From the NCBI GenBank assembly GCA_002495235.1, contig DAEG01000006.1, positions 1 through 9,243 of the forward strand: a stretch of DNA of 9,243 bases, given 5' to 3'. The position numbers were made by a program, and so were the translations under genes. The notes beneath the pieces were generated by a model, which saw nothing but the letters and a program-made list of their open reading frames with translations, was not told where the DNA came from and made no database searches. Below are positions 1 to 7,101 of the stretch, piece by piece (the first letter of the stretch is position 1; each line of letters opens with the position of its first letter). Source of the stretch: Euryarchaeota archaeon UBA287 (GTDB taxonomy: Archaea > Thermoplasmatota > UBA186 > UBA287).

Positions 1-2
1 TA

Positions 3-617
3 CAGAAGATAGGAAAGGACAGATCAGAGAGGATGGAGAGGATAATAAAGGCATTGCATGAAGTCAAGCTGGAGCCGCCAGAGGAGTTCCTGACAAGGTA
101 TCCACACATGCTGAGCGGAGGGCAGAGGCAGAGGATCTCCATAGCAAGGACGCTGGTTCTTAATCCTGCGGTCATGGTGGCTGACGAACCCGTATCGATG
201 ATAGATCTCTCAACAAGGGCGGAAATCCTTCATCTGATGAGGGAGATAAAGAAGGAGAGGGATCTCACCTATATCTATATAACACACGACCTCTCCACAG
301 CAAGGTACTTTGCCAACAGGATGGCAGTCATGTACCTTGGAAGGATAGTGGAGATGGGCGGAGTTGATGACGTGATTGACAACCCGCATCATCCTTACAC
401 AAAGGCCCTCATAGCTGCTGTGCCCGAGATGGGTAGTGGCAGAGAGAATGAGATAAAGGAGCTCCCTATAAAGGGTGAGATAAGCTCTGCCATTGATCTG
501 CCAAAAGGATGCCGCTTCAATCCAAGATGCCCCTATGCCTTTGACAGATGCAGGGAGGAGGAGCCGGGGCTCGAGGACGCGCACAGAGGGCACAGCGCTG
601 CCTGCTGGCTCGCGTAG
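3..617 (+). CDS. Oligopeptide/dipeptide ABC transporter ATP-binding protein (3' part, OppF/DppF type)
   Basis: This is the ATPase subunit of a peptide/nickel-class ABC importer; it would sit on the inner face of the membrane and power substrate uptake. The reading frame is open to the window edge, so the start and the Walker A motif lie upstream; the ATG at 33 is an internal Met. Visible in order are the ABC signature LSGGQRQR (from about 111), Walker B with VMVADEP (about 172-192), the D-loop SMID, and the H-loop in ITHD. The C-terminus carries the oligopeptide-transporter extension: NPHHPYTKAL, then CRFNPRCPYAFDRC with its three cysteines. This extension is typical of OppD/OppF-like proteins and rare in other ABC ATPases. 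The VSMID wording at Walker B resembles the OppF/DppF partner more than OppD. The permease and binding-protein genes should lie to the left. The substrate cannot be told from this subunit. Confidence 0.93.
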   Translation, partial: QKIGKDRSERMERIIKALHEVKLEPPEEFLTRYPHMLSGGQRQRISIARTLVLNPAVMVADEPVSMIDLSTRAEILHLMREIKKERDLTYIYITHDLSTARYFANRMAVMYLGRIVEMGGVDDVIDNPHHPYTKALIAAVPEMGSGRENEIKELPIKGEISSAIDLPKGCRFNPRCPYAFDRCREEEPGLEDAHRGHSAACWLA

Positions 618-625
618 CTCAAAAC

Positions 626-633
626 CTTATTAA
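626..633 (+). promoter_or_regulatory. TATA-like box for the flippase operon
   Basis: The CTTATTAA element is centred about 24 bases before the GTG at 654, in the short gap after the ABC ATPase stop. That distance fits transcription starting at or next to the start codon, so the message would be leaderless. No Shine-Dalgarno precedes the GTG, which agrees. Assigned from spacing and composition only. Confidence 0.45.
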
Positions 634-637
634 GCGG

Positions 638-647
638 AAAGCGCTTT
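638..647. repeat. Perfect 10-bp palindrome AAAGCGCTTT between TATA box and start codon
   Basis: AAAGCGCTTT is identical to its reverse complement and lies between the TATA-like box and the flippase GTG. This is where archaeal repressors often bind to block polymerase recruitment. It could be an operator, but the half-site is only 5 bases and there is no second copy nearby, so chance is possible. Confidence 0.3.
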
Positions 648-653
648 AACGCT

Positions 654-2117
654 GTGCACGACAGAGTCACTCTGGGAAGAAGAACCCTCCTGGTGGTCCT
701 CCAGTACCTGGTGGGGGCTGTTGTCGGCCTCATATGTGTCATGCTCCCTGCCAGGTACTTCGATGTCGGTGTGTTTGGCTATGTTGTCGGCGTGGGTTTC
801 TCTTCCTACAACATCCTGGCGTTTTTGTCTGATCTGGGTCTCAAACAGACGCACTTGAGTTTTGTTCAGAGGCTTGATTTTGCTGAGTGCAACTCTTCTT
901 ACGCCCTGTCAAAGGCCATGCTGGCTGCCGTGGTCTCGCTCGTTTTTTTCCTAGTCAGCTTCCTGTCCGGTTCCTCACAGATCATGTACCTCTTTCTTCT
1001 CTGCGCGATCCTTTTCACAACCAGAGATGTCTTTGTTGGCATATTTGATTCCAGGATAGAGACCATGAAGAGCCAGAGCTCCATAATCGTGGAGCATTTG
1101 ACAAGGCTCCTTCTGACCGTGGTGCTCACAATGCTTGCGATAGGTAGGCCGGAGGATACACAGGCTCTTTATCTGTCGCTCACATTCCTGCTCAGCATGC
1201 TGGCAAGCGCGTTCTTTGCTCTCTTGCTTATCAGGGGCTATCCCTTTGGAAAGCCCGCGTACATCAGGGAGTACTTTTCCGCGGCCCCTGCCATAGCCTT
1301 CATGGGTGGGATAGACATAATAATGTTAAATGCAGACAAGCTCATACTCCAGTTTTTCGTCGGATCCAGCGAGCTGGGCGTATACACCGGTGTTAACAAG
1401 ATAGCGCAGCTGGTCTTCTACCTCTCAACAGCCCTGGTGACCATCCTGCTGCCGACGGTTGCCTCCCTGGACGACGAGAGTGCCGCAAGAGCGACATCCT
1501 TTGCCGAGAGGTATCTGATGCTCGTGATCCTTCCGGTGGCTTTTCTATCCATGGTGCTGCGGGATGACATCATAAGATATCTCCTGCCTCAGGATGTGTT
1601 CTTGAGCGGAGGCTTCTCTATGGTGCTCTTAATGCTTGCAACGCTCCTGCTTGCAAGCTCAAGGAGCGAAGCCGTTCTGCTGTTCGCCCGGAACAGGAAG
1701 AGAGATGCCACGCTCCTGAATTCTCTGCTCGCGATTTTGTACATCCTGTCTACCGTGGTCCTCGCGGATCTGTACGGCATCGAGGGTGCTGCTTTTGCCG
1801 CCCTTGTATCCGGTCTGTTCAGCTTCTTCGCTTTTCGCTATGCAAGCACAAAACTGGGCAAGGAATTTCTGGGAAAAAGCATTTTGAAACAGCTTCTGGC
1901 AATAATAGCCGCGTCCTTGGCTGTCTTCTTTCTCGGCTTTTTTGATCCCGAGGAAGCGGAGTTTCTCTTCTTCCTCTTCCGCATAACTGTAGGAATAATT
2001 ATATACGGACTTGTCCTTATAATCCTGAGGGAGTTGAGACTGGAGGATCTCACATACGCGTTAGAGCTCGTTGGTGGGGGTAATGAAGGTAAGCGTGGTG
2101 GTCACGGTAAAAAATGA
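654..2117 (+). CDS. Wzx/MOP-superfamily polysaccharide (lipid-linked glycan) flippase
   Basis: This is a polytopic membrane protein of 487 residues that probably flips a lipid-linked sugar or repeat unit across the membrane. About 14 hydrophobic segments can be counted (roughly 10-32, 40-60, 86-106, 108-128, 150-165, 172-194, 208-228, 250-268, 288-303, 318-336, 355-372, 376-394, 411-430 and 436-457), the usual number for Wzx/RfbX proteins. The stretch around 227-270 has the family pattern: NADKLILQFFVG, then LGVYTGVNKIAQL, then LLPTVASL. The tail is short, basic and Gly-rich. The start is GTG 654, chosen from the TATA spacing and because it falls just before the first membrane segment. The last 35 bases overlap the next gene, a glycosyltransferase, so the two are surely co-transcribed. 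The substrate is unknown; surface polysaccharide or an N-glycan precursor are both possible. Confidence 0.88.
   Translation: MHDRVTLGRRTLLVVLQYLVGAVVGLICVMLPARYFDVGVFGYVVGVGFSSYNILAFLSDLGLKQTHLSFVQRLDFAECNSSYALSKAMLAAVVSLVFFLVSFLSGSSQIMYLFLLCAILFTTRDVFVGIFDSRIETMKSQSSIIVEHLTRLLLTVVLTMLAIGRPEDTQALYLSLTFLLSMLASAFFALLLIRGYPFGKPAYIREYFSAAPAIAFMGGIDIIMLNADKLILQFFVGSSELGVYTGVNKIAQLVFYLSTALVTILLPTVASLDDESAARATSFAERYLMLVILPVAFLSMVLRDDIIRYLLPQDVFLSGGFSMVLLMLATLLLASSRSEAVLLFARNRKRDATLLNSLLAILYILSTVVLADLYGIEGAAFAALVSGLFSFFAFRYASTKLGKEFLGKSILKQLLAIIAASLAVFFLGFFDPEEAEFLFFLFRITVGIIIYGLVLIILRELRLEDLTYALELVGGGNEGKRGGHGKK
2073..2080 (+). promoter_or_regulatory. Ribosome binding site deciding the start of the first glycosyltransferase
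   Basis: GGTGGGGG lies inside the end of the flippase gene and ends two bases before the ATG at 2083; its GGTGG core leaves a five-base gap. It favours that ATG over the in-frame TTG at 2071, which overlaps this site. Confidence 0.55.
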
Positions 2118-2829
2118 GGAAAAGAACATCGGGGCGCTCTTGGACAGCCTTGTGATGCAGGAGCAGCCCGTAGAGATACTCATCATAGACTCCGCGAGCA
2201 CAGACAGGACATGCACCATAGTTGAAGAATACTGCGAGCGCTATGACTTTGTTAAGCTCTTTTCGCATGAGGGTTCCAGAGGCGAGAGCCGGAACTTCGG
2301 CTGCGAGAGGGCGGATGGCGAAGCCTTTGCCTTCATAGACGGTGACTGCACGGCCGACATGAACTGGATCAGGGAACTTAGGAGTTCACTCAGGGATAAC
2401 GATGTTGTGGCAGGAAAGACTGTATACGACAAGGATTCCGGCTCCAGGATGAGCCTTTACATCTATGGTGTTGATGTCTCTTTTCCTTCGTGCAATCTTG
2501 CGTACAGGAGAGAGGTCTTTCCACGCTTCGATCCCTGGTTCAAGACCGCAGAGGATATGGACCTGAATCTCAGGGCTGTTAAGGGCGGGGTAAGGTTCTT
2601 TTACAACGAGCGCGCGCTGGTTTACCACAGGGTCAGGGAGAACCATGTCGCTTTCATGAAGCAGGCCTTCTGGTACGGTTTCGGCAGGGGTCAGCTGTTC
2701 ATAAGGCACAGGATCATGGGTGCCTCTTCTTTCGTGCCTGAGCTGAGCCTCTGGGACGTTATAAAGAGGCTGTGCGGTGCCGCGGGCTTTGTTGTTGCGA
2801 TGATCACAGGAGGTGAGACGAGACTATGA
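2083..2829 (+). CDS. GT2-family glycosyltransferase
   Basis: This cytoplasmic GT-A fold enzyme (248 residues) transfers a sugar from a nucleotide-sugar donor. The start is taken as ATG 2083: the protein then opens directly with the first GT2 strand (MKVSVVVTVKNEE), and the ribosome site fits. Visible motifs are VKNEEKNIG (9-17), ILIIDSASTD (32-41, nucleotide binding), FIDGDC with the metal-binding DGD at 86-88, and the TAEDMDLNLR segment (155-164), whose acidic pair corresponds to the catalytic-base region of GT2 enzymes. Near the C-terminus a hydrophobic stretch (about 230-243) may touch the membrane, but there is no clear multi-pass domain. It starts inside the flippase gene and its stop overlaps the next start as ATGA, so it belongs to the same glycan operon. 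Donor and acceptor are not predictable from the sequence. Confidence 0.9.
   Translation: MKVSVVVTVKNEEKNIGALLDSLVMQEQPVEILIIDSASTDRTCTIVEEYCERYDFVKLFSHEGSRGESRNFGCERADGEAFAFIDGDCTADMNWIRELRSSLRDNDVVAGKTVYDKDSGSRMSLYIYGVDVSFPSCNLAYRREVFPRFDPWFKTAEDMDLNLRAVKGGVRFFYNERALVYHRVRENHVAFMKQAFWYGFGRGQLFIRHRIMGASSFVPELSLWDVIKRLCGAAGFVVAMITGGETRL
2808..2816 (+). promoter_or_regulatory. Full-length Shine-Dalgarno before the second glycosyltransferase
   Basis: AGGAGGTGA is a perfect complement of the conserved 3' tail of archaeal 16S rRNA, nine bases before the ATG at 2826. It lies within the preceding gene. Together with the ATGA stop/start overlap it points to strong, coupled translation. Confidence 0.75.
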
Positions 2830-3503
2830 GCGAGAAGATAAGCATAATAATACCGGCTCTGAACGAGGAGGAGGCAATAGGGGCAACTCTGAACTCCATA
2901 CCGAGAGAGAGGCTCGAGGACGTAGGGTACGATGTCGAGGTGCTTGTTGTCGATGGCGGCTCCAAGGACAAGACCGTAGCGATAGCGGAGAGTATGGGGG
3001 CGAAAGCAATCGTGGAGCCGCGCAGGGGCTACGGCAGGGCCTACAAGACGGGCTTTGAGAAGTGCACCGGAGATATAATCGTGACCGGAGACGCGGATGG
3101 CACGTATCCTTTCGAGAGGATACCAGAGCTTCTGAAAATGCTAGAAGGCTATGACTTCGTAACAACGGACCGCTTTGCATCGATGGAGGAGGGTGCCATG
3201 AGCAGGATGCACTATGTTGGCAATCACGTCCTCAGCCTAGTTCTCAGATTGCTGTACAGGGTTGATGTGAAAGACTCTCAGTCAGGCATGTGGATCTTCA
3301 GGAAGAGCATACTGAAGGATCTAGACCTGCGGGCGGATGGCATGGAGCTGAGTGAGGAGATAAAGGCCGAGGCTTTCCGAAAGTGCAGGGCGAGGGAAGT
3401 GCCCATTCACTATGGCAGGAGGATAGGTGAGAAGAAGCTCAGGAGCTTCCAGGACGGCTTCAACAACCTGGCCTATCTCTTCAGGAAGAAGTTGGCAGAA
3501 TGA
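2826..3503 (+). CDS. GT2 glycosyltransferase, dolichol-phosphate mannosyltransferase-like (polyprenyl-phosphate sugar transferase)
   Basis: This 225-residue soluble GT-A enzyme resembles DPM1/AglJ-type proteins that charge a polyprenyl phosphate with a sugar. Motifs in order are ISIIIPALNEEEAIG (5-19), VLVVDGGSKDKT (39-50), the RGYGRAYKTGF segment (67-77), GDADGTYP with the metal-binding DAD at 89-91, and DSQSGMWIFRK (150-160), which is characteristic of the dolichol-phosphate transferase branch. The remaining C-terminal part is basic and lacks membrane segments, as in the short, single-domain DPM1 form. It is the last gene of the flippase operon, starting in an ATGA overlap. With the flippase this suggests a path from lipid-phosphate sugar or oligosaccharide to an exported glycan. 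The sugar (mannose, glucose or a derivative) is uncertain. Confidence 0.9.
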   Translation: MSEKISIIIPALNEEEAIGATLNSIPRERLEDVGYDVEVLVVDGGSKDKTVAIAESMGAKAIVEPRRGYGRAYKTGFEKCTGDIIVTGDADGTYPFERIPELLKMLEGYDFVTTDRFASMEEGAMSRMHYVGNHVLSLVLRLLYRVDVKDSQSGMWIFRKSILKDLDLRADGMELSEEIKAEAFRKCRAREVPIHYGRRIGEKKLRSFQDGFNNLAYLFRKKLAE

Positions 3504-3532
3504 TCTCATGAGCTGTAAAGTGGGCCTAGTGC

Positions 3533-5002
3533 CTACTGCGTTAAAGGCCCCGGTGCTCTGTGGTCCGCCATGTACGATAGGATCTCTATGACAGCAAGGA
3601 GAGCGATCATCGCTATTCTCCCCATCCATACGGCGGTGTTAGACATCTCAAGGTACTTTGAGGCGCTGGATCCGAGCCATCCGCCTAGCAGGAAGATCAG
3701 GAACGCAGGAGTCACATACTTTATTATGTAGAACACGCCCCTCGGCACTCTTATGTTCCCACCCCTGTTCAGCTCTTCCATGCATCTATCTATGCCGAAG
3801 GACCATGCAAAGAGAACGACCTCAATGAGAGACACTACGACCAGCAGAAGCGATCCTGCCCAGAAGTCCATGTCGTCGAATACCCCCTGGTGGTAAAAGA
3901 GCACGGGCAGGTTCGAGAGAAGAAAGACGATCAGGATCGTTATAGCTACGCTCTTTGTTTTTGAGATTTTGAATTCGTCCTCAAGAAAAGATACGAATGG
4001 CTGCAGAAGGCTCACTATCGTCGTGAAACCAGCTATGAACAGCAGCAGGAACCACATCACGCCGAAAGCCCTGCCTCCGGGCATGACCTCCATGACCTTT
4101 GGCATAGCTATGAATGCAAGATTATAACCCTCCGTCATCTGCGGGCCTATGGAACCAAAGAAGAAGAATATGACCGGTATGGCGATGCAACCGCCAAAGA
4201 TGACCTCATTGATCTCGTTGATCAGCGTTACAACCAACGGTCCCTGAGCGATGTCCTCGTTTTCTTTTATGTAGCTCGCGTAGACTGGTATCTGTGCCTG
4301 TCCCAGCGAGAGAGTAAAGAAAATCTGCCCGGCTGCCATGAGCCAGATGTTCCAATCACTCAGCATAGCCCAGTCCGGCCTCCATATATAGACAAGTCCT
4401 GCCCATGCCTTGGGTCCGAGCGTAAGGACCCTCACTGTCAGGATGGCCGCGAACACCATAAGCAGAGGCATTGCTACCTTGGTCATTTTTTCAATGCCAC
4501 CGGACACGCCCCTTGCCAGCACGAAAAAGGACATCAGCAGGACAAGGGCATAAAATACGTAGGAGAGGAGGAACATGCTCTGGTTACCTCCGGTGTAGTC
4601 GTAAAGAAAGGCTGCCGTGTCCTTTCCGAAATATGATCCAAGGGCGGAGAATACGGAATAGCCAACACCCCACGAAGCCACATACGTATAATACGCAGCT
4701 ATCACCAATGAAACGAGCAGTCCTATGCCACCCAGATACTTAGCCCATTTTTTTCCCGATACCTCCGAGAATACCATAGGCAGTGAGCCGTGGCCTCTTG
4801 TCCCGCTGTACCTACCCATAGCCCACTCGGTCCAGAAAACAGGTAGGCCTAGCAAGAACAGAGCTATGAAATATGGTATCATGAAGCTGCCGCCTGCCTT
4901 TGCTATCTGGCTTGGGAATCTGACAAAATTGCCTAGGCCCACGGCAGAGCCCGCCATGGCGAGTATCATGCCGATTCTGGAGCCCCAGCTCTCTCTTGTC
5001 AT
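3533..5002 (-). CDS. Neurotransmitter:sodium symporter family transporter (LeuT-like)
   Basis: This is a 489-residue membrane protein that probably couples sodium entry to uptake of an amino acid or related solute. It aligns from memory with bacterial LeuT almost end to end, including the C-terminal region for TM11 and TM12, so 12 membrane segments are expected. The first-segment motif AMAGSAVGLGNFVRFP (15-30) contains equivalents of LeuT G20, A22, V23, N27 and the gate R30. Further matches are Y105 (LeuT Y108), T230 (T254), N262 (N286), E266 (E290), A324/T327/T328 (A351/T354/S355) and D379 (gate D404). Both sodium sites are thus preserved, with Thr for Ser at one ligand. The Glu at 266 is the feature that makes LeuT-type members chloride independent. 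The gene is convergent with the glycan operon (29-base gap) and divergent from trkH. The substrate is not determinable. Confidence 0.93.
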   Translation of the reverse strand: MTRESWGSRIGMILAMAGSAVGLGNFVRFPSQIAKAGGSFMIPYFIALFLLGLPVFWTEWAMGRYSGTRGHGSLPMVFSEVSGKKWAKYLGGIGLLVSLVIAAYYTYVASWGVGYSVFSALGSYFGKDTAAFLYDYTGGNQSMFLLSYVFYALVLLMSFFVLARGVSGGIEKMTKVAMPLLMVFAAILTVRVLTLGPKAWAGLVYIWRPDWAMLSDWNIWLMAAGQIFFTLSLGQAQIPVYASYIKENEDIAQGPLVVTLINEINEVIFGGCIAIPVIFFFFGSIGPQMTEGYNLAFIAMPKVMEVMPGGRAFGVMWFLLLFIAGFTTIVSLLQPFVSFLEDEFKISKTKSVAITILIVFLLSNLPVLFYHQGVFDDMDFWAGSLLLVVVSLIEVVLFAWSFGIDRCMEELNRGGNIRVPRGVFYIIKYVTPAFLIFLLGGWLGSSASKYLEMSNTAVWMGRIAMIALLAVIEILSYMADHRAPGPLTQ

Positions 5003-5010
5003 AAGCTTAA

Positions 5011-5070
5011 ACCGTAGCGCCTTATATATAACTTACGGTAAAAATGATAAGCGTGCAGAAGTCTTACCGT
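5011..5070. promoter_or_regulatory. Candidate operator cluster: three ACCGT motifs around the symporter/trkH promoter
   Basis: ACCGTA (5011-5016) and TACGGT (5034-5039) form a 6-bp dyad with a 17-base gap, centred within about 1.5 bases of the centre of the palindromic TATA element. A third copy, TTACCGT, lies at 5064-5070 and pairs in inverted orientation with ACGGTAA at 5035-5041. The sites would cover the start of the symporter transcript and the trkH leader. A shared regulator is inferred; none is encoded here. Confidence 0.4.
5022..5031. promoter_or_regulatory. Palindromic TATA element shared by the symporter and trkH
   Basis: TTATATATAA is its own reverse complement and lies between the divergent genes. 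Its centre is about 24 bases from the symporter ATG (5002), right for a leaderless transcript leftward. Rightward it would start transcription near 5052, giving trkH a leader of about 20 bases to the GTG at 5072. One element may serve both directions, though trkH could instead use the A/T-rich run at 5039-5050. Confidence 0.6.
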
Positions 5071-5071
5071 T

Positions 5072-6484
5072 GTGAAATCCAACAGGATCATCATGGATCT
5101 GGGTTACACCGGCATGATGTGCATGATGTATGGTTTTCTAGCTCTGGTGCTCCTTGTACTGAGCTTTTTCTGGGGCGAGTACGAACTGATGCGCCCCATA
5201 CTGCCCTCGGCGCTCTTTTTCTTTGTATTAGGTTTGGTGCTTTTTCTGGTGCTGAGAAGAAGGTTGACAGCCGAGCTTTCGATGGGCTCCGCCATGAGAA
5301 TAGCCGCCATCACGTGGCTCATCCTGCCTTTACTCAGCATAATACCTCTTGTGACTGTGGGCCATCTGGATGTCATCAGCGCTCTCTTTGAGACTATGTC
5401 CGGGTACACCACAACAGGTCTGACCATGTATGCGGATGTCGAATCATTGCCAAAGAGCATACTCTTCTGGAGGTCGTTCATGCAGTGGATAGGTGGTATA
5501 GGCATACTGGCATTGTTCATAACGATATTCACCTCCCGCACCCCCGTGCTCAGGAGGCTTTATGCCGCGGAGGGCAGGAGCGACACCGTGAACTTTGACG
5601 TTGTCAGGACCTCAAGGGCGCTCTGGGCTTTCTATACTTTTGTCACCGTGCTCTGCGCCCTGCTCCTATGGCTTTCCGGTATGCCGCTGTTCGATTCTGT
5701 AAACCATGCGCTAACCGGTCTCGCAACCGGTGGCTTCTCTGTCAAGAATGCAAGCATCGGGTATTACAATAACGTCTGGGCCGAGATAATTCTCATGGTC
5801 TTTCTGTGCATAGGCGCCACGAACTTCGTCTACATGATAAACCTCATAACCGCCATACCAAAGAAGAAGAGGGTCGGTCTGAACGTGGAGCTCGAGGGTT
5901 TTCTGTTGATCCTTTTTACAGCGATTACGATCATAGTCCTTATCGGAAAGGTGGATCTGAGGGCAGCGTCCTTTCAGGCGGTCTCTGCGATAACCAACTG
6001 CGGTTTTCAGACAAAGGATCTCGGCGGATGGAGTGATTTCAACAAGGTCATGCTGAGCATTCTCATGATAGCCGGAGGCTCTTCAGGCTCCACGGCCGGA
6101 GCTGTTAAAACATTCCGTGTCGAGATATTCTTCCTCTCGGTATACTGGTATTTCAGGAGGCTGACCCTGCCAAAGGATGCGGTCCTCGTTCCGAAGTTCG
6201 GAAAGAGAAAGCTGCCTGCTGAAGAGGTGGTTCACGTTGTGCAGTACATAACAGTGTATGTTCTCGCTCTTCTCGCCGGTGCACTGGTGCTAACGTCCTA
6301 TGGGAACTCCTTTGCGAACTCCTTTTTTGAGGTTGCCAGCGCGATAGGAAACACCGGTCTGACCGTAGGGATAACCTCGGTCGGTATGCCACTTGCGGAG
6401 AAGATCACACTGATCGTTGAGATGTGGCTCGGGCGCGTTGAGATCTTTCCGGTGTTCATGCTCTTCTTCAGGAGCAGAGAGTGA
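5072..6484 (+). CDS. trkH: TrkH-family potassium uptake protein
   Basis: This is the membrane pore subunit of a Trk/Ktr-type potassium uptake system, 470 residues from GTG 5072. All four pore-loop repeats are visible, each with its filter glycine: GYTTTGL (111-117), LATGGF (217-222), ITNCGF (307-312) and GNTGL (426-430). The loop GGSSGSTAGAVKT (335-347) that gates the pore in the third repeat is present, as is the family C-terminal signature MWLGRVEIFPVFML. GTG 5072 is preferred because it gives the usual short N-terminus (RII..LGY) before the first membrane segment. The in-frame ATG at 5093, preceded by AGGA at 5084-5087, is the alternative. No TrkA-type regulatory RCK gene is in the window; the partner must be elsewhere. 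It diverges from the sodium symporter, suggesting joint control of sodium and potassium flow. Confidence 0.94.
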   Translation: MKSNRIIMDLGYTGMMCMMYGFLALVLLVLSFFWGEYELMRPILPSALFFFVLGLVLFLVLRRRLTAELSMGSAMRIAAITWLILPLLSIIPLVTVGHLDVISALFETMSGYTTTGLTMYADVESLPKSILFWRSFMQWIGGIGILALFITIFTSRTPVLRRLYAAEGRSDTVNFDVVRTSRALWAFYTFVTVLCALLLWLSGMPLFDSVNHALTGLATGGFSVKNASIGYYNNVWAEIILMVFLCIGATNFVYMINLITAIPKKKRVGLNVELEGFLLILFTAITIIVLIGKVDLRAASFQAVSAITNCGFQTKDLGGWSDFNKVMLSILMIAGGSSGSTAGAVKTFRVEIFFLSVYWYFRRLTLPKDAVLVPKFGKRKLPAEEVVHVVQYITVYVLALLAGALVLTSYGNSFANSFFEVASAIGNTGLTVGITSVGMPLAEKITLIVEMWLGRVEIFPVFMLFFRSRE

Positions 6485-6503
6485 AGCAATCAAAAAATTA
6501 AAA

Positions 6504-6530
6504 ATACTTATATGACAATACTATTTAAAA
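6504..6530 (+). promoter_or_regulatory. A/T-rich promoter region of the NTPase gene
   Basis: The 46-base gap after trkH is almost all A/T. It holds two TATA-like stretches: TACTTATATG (6505-6514) and CTATTTAAAA (6521-6530). The first is about 21 bases before ATG 6531, slightly short for a leaderless start. The second is about 26 bases before the in-frame GTG 6552, close to ideal. The promoter is likely, but which element works, and hence the true start codon, is open. Confidence 0.55.
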
Positions 6531-7100
6531 ATGGCTGAAGTTGCAGAGGTAGTGAAGATAGGGCTCACAGGGATCCCGGGAGTAGGCAAGACCGAGACGC
6601 TTCTGAAGATCGTGCGAAGGCTTGAAGAGAAAGGTATCATCATAGGCGGGATGGTCACTGAGCCGATAATCGAGGGTTCCCAGAGGGCCGGCTTCAGCAT
6701 AACAGACTGGAAGACGAAGAAACAGGGCGTGCTGGCTCACAAGGATTTTGATTCCGAGCTCGAGGTCAGTGGCTATAAGGTCAACGTAGAGGATCTTGAG
6801 AGCATCGGTGTTCCTGCGATCCTTGACGCGATAGAGACCTGTGACCTAGTCATAGTGGATGAGGTTGGCAAGATGGAGATGTGCAGCGATGCTTTCATTG
6901 ATGCCGTCAGAAAGCTGCTGGACAGCGACAGGTGCGTCCTGATGACACTTCACAAGAAGTCGAGACATCCTCTGCTCCAGGACATAAGACGCAGGGATGA
7001 TGTGCGCATAATCGAGGTGACCAAGATGGGCAAGACCATACTCTACTCGCAGATCGCACCCGTCTTTGAAGAATACTTCGCTAAGCACAAGCGGATGTAG
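6531..7100 (+). CDS. THEP1-type nucleoside-triphosphatase (AAA-like NTPase)
   Basis: This 189-residue soluble protein of the THEP1 (thermophile NTPase) family hydrolyses ATP, GTP and other NTPs in vitro in characterised members; its cellular role is not settled. Visible are Walker A GIPGVGKT (14-21), the family strand with TEPIIEGSQRAGF (43-55) followed by ITDW, and Walker B LVIVDEVGKMEM (106-117) with D110-E111. The conserved HPLLQDIRRRDDVRIIEVT region (146-164) follows near the C-terminus. The length is normal. ATG 6531 is the longest sensible start. GTG 6552 would begin the protein at MKIGLTG, which matches where family members usually begin, and it has a better-spaced TATA box. Trm1 begins one base after its stop, so the two are probably one transcript; a link between NTPase and tRNA modification is only positional. 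Confidence 0.9.
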   Translation: MAEVAEVVKIGLTGIPGVGKTETLLKIVRRLEEKGIIIGGMVTEPIIEGSQRAGFSITDWKTKKQGVLAHKDFDSELEVSGYKVNVEDLESIGVPAILDAIETCDLVIVDEVGKMEMCSDAFIDAVRKLLDSDRCVLMTLHKKSRHPLLQDIRRRDDVRIIEVTKMGKTILYSQIAPVFEEYFAKHKRM

Positions 7101-7101
7101 A

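Noticed and set aside
2824..3180. A 118-codon open frame on the minus strand opposite the second glycosyltransferase
   Set aside because: Its product is a low-complexity Ser/Arg/Pro-rich sequence typical of antisense reading of a real gene, and the plus-strand GT2 motifs are unambiguous.
3504..3532. Terminator between the convergent glycosyltransferase and symporter genes
   Set aside because: The 29-base gap has no hairpin and no T-run on either strand.
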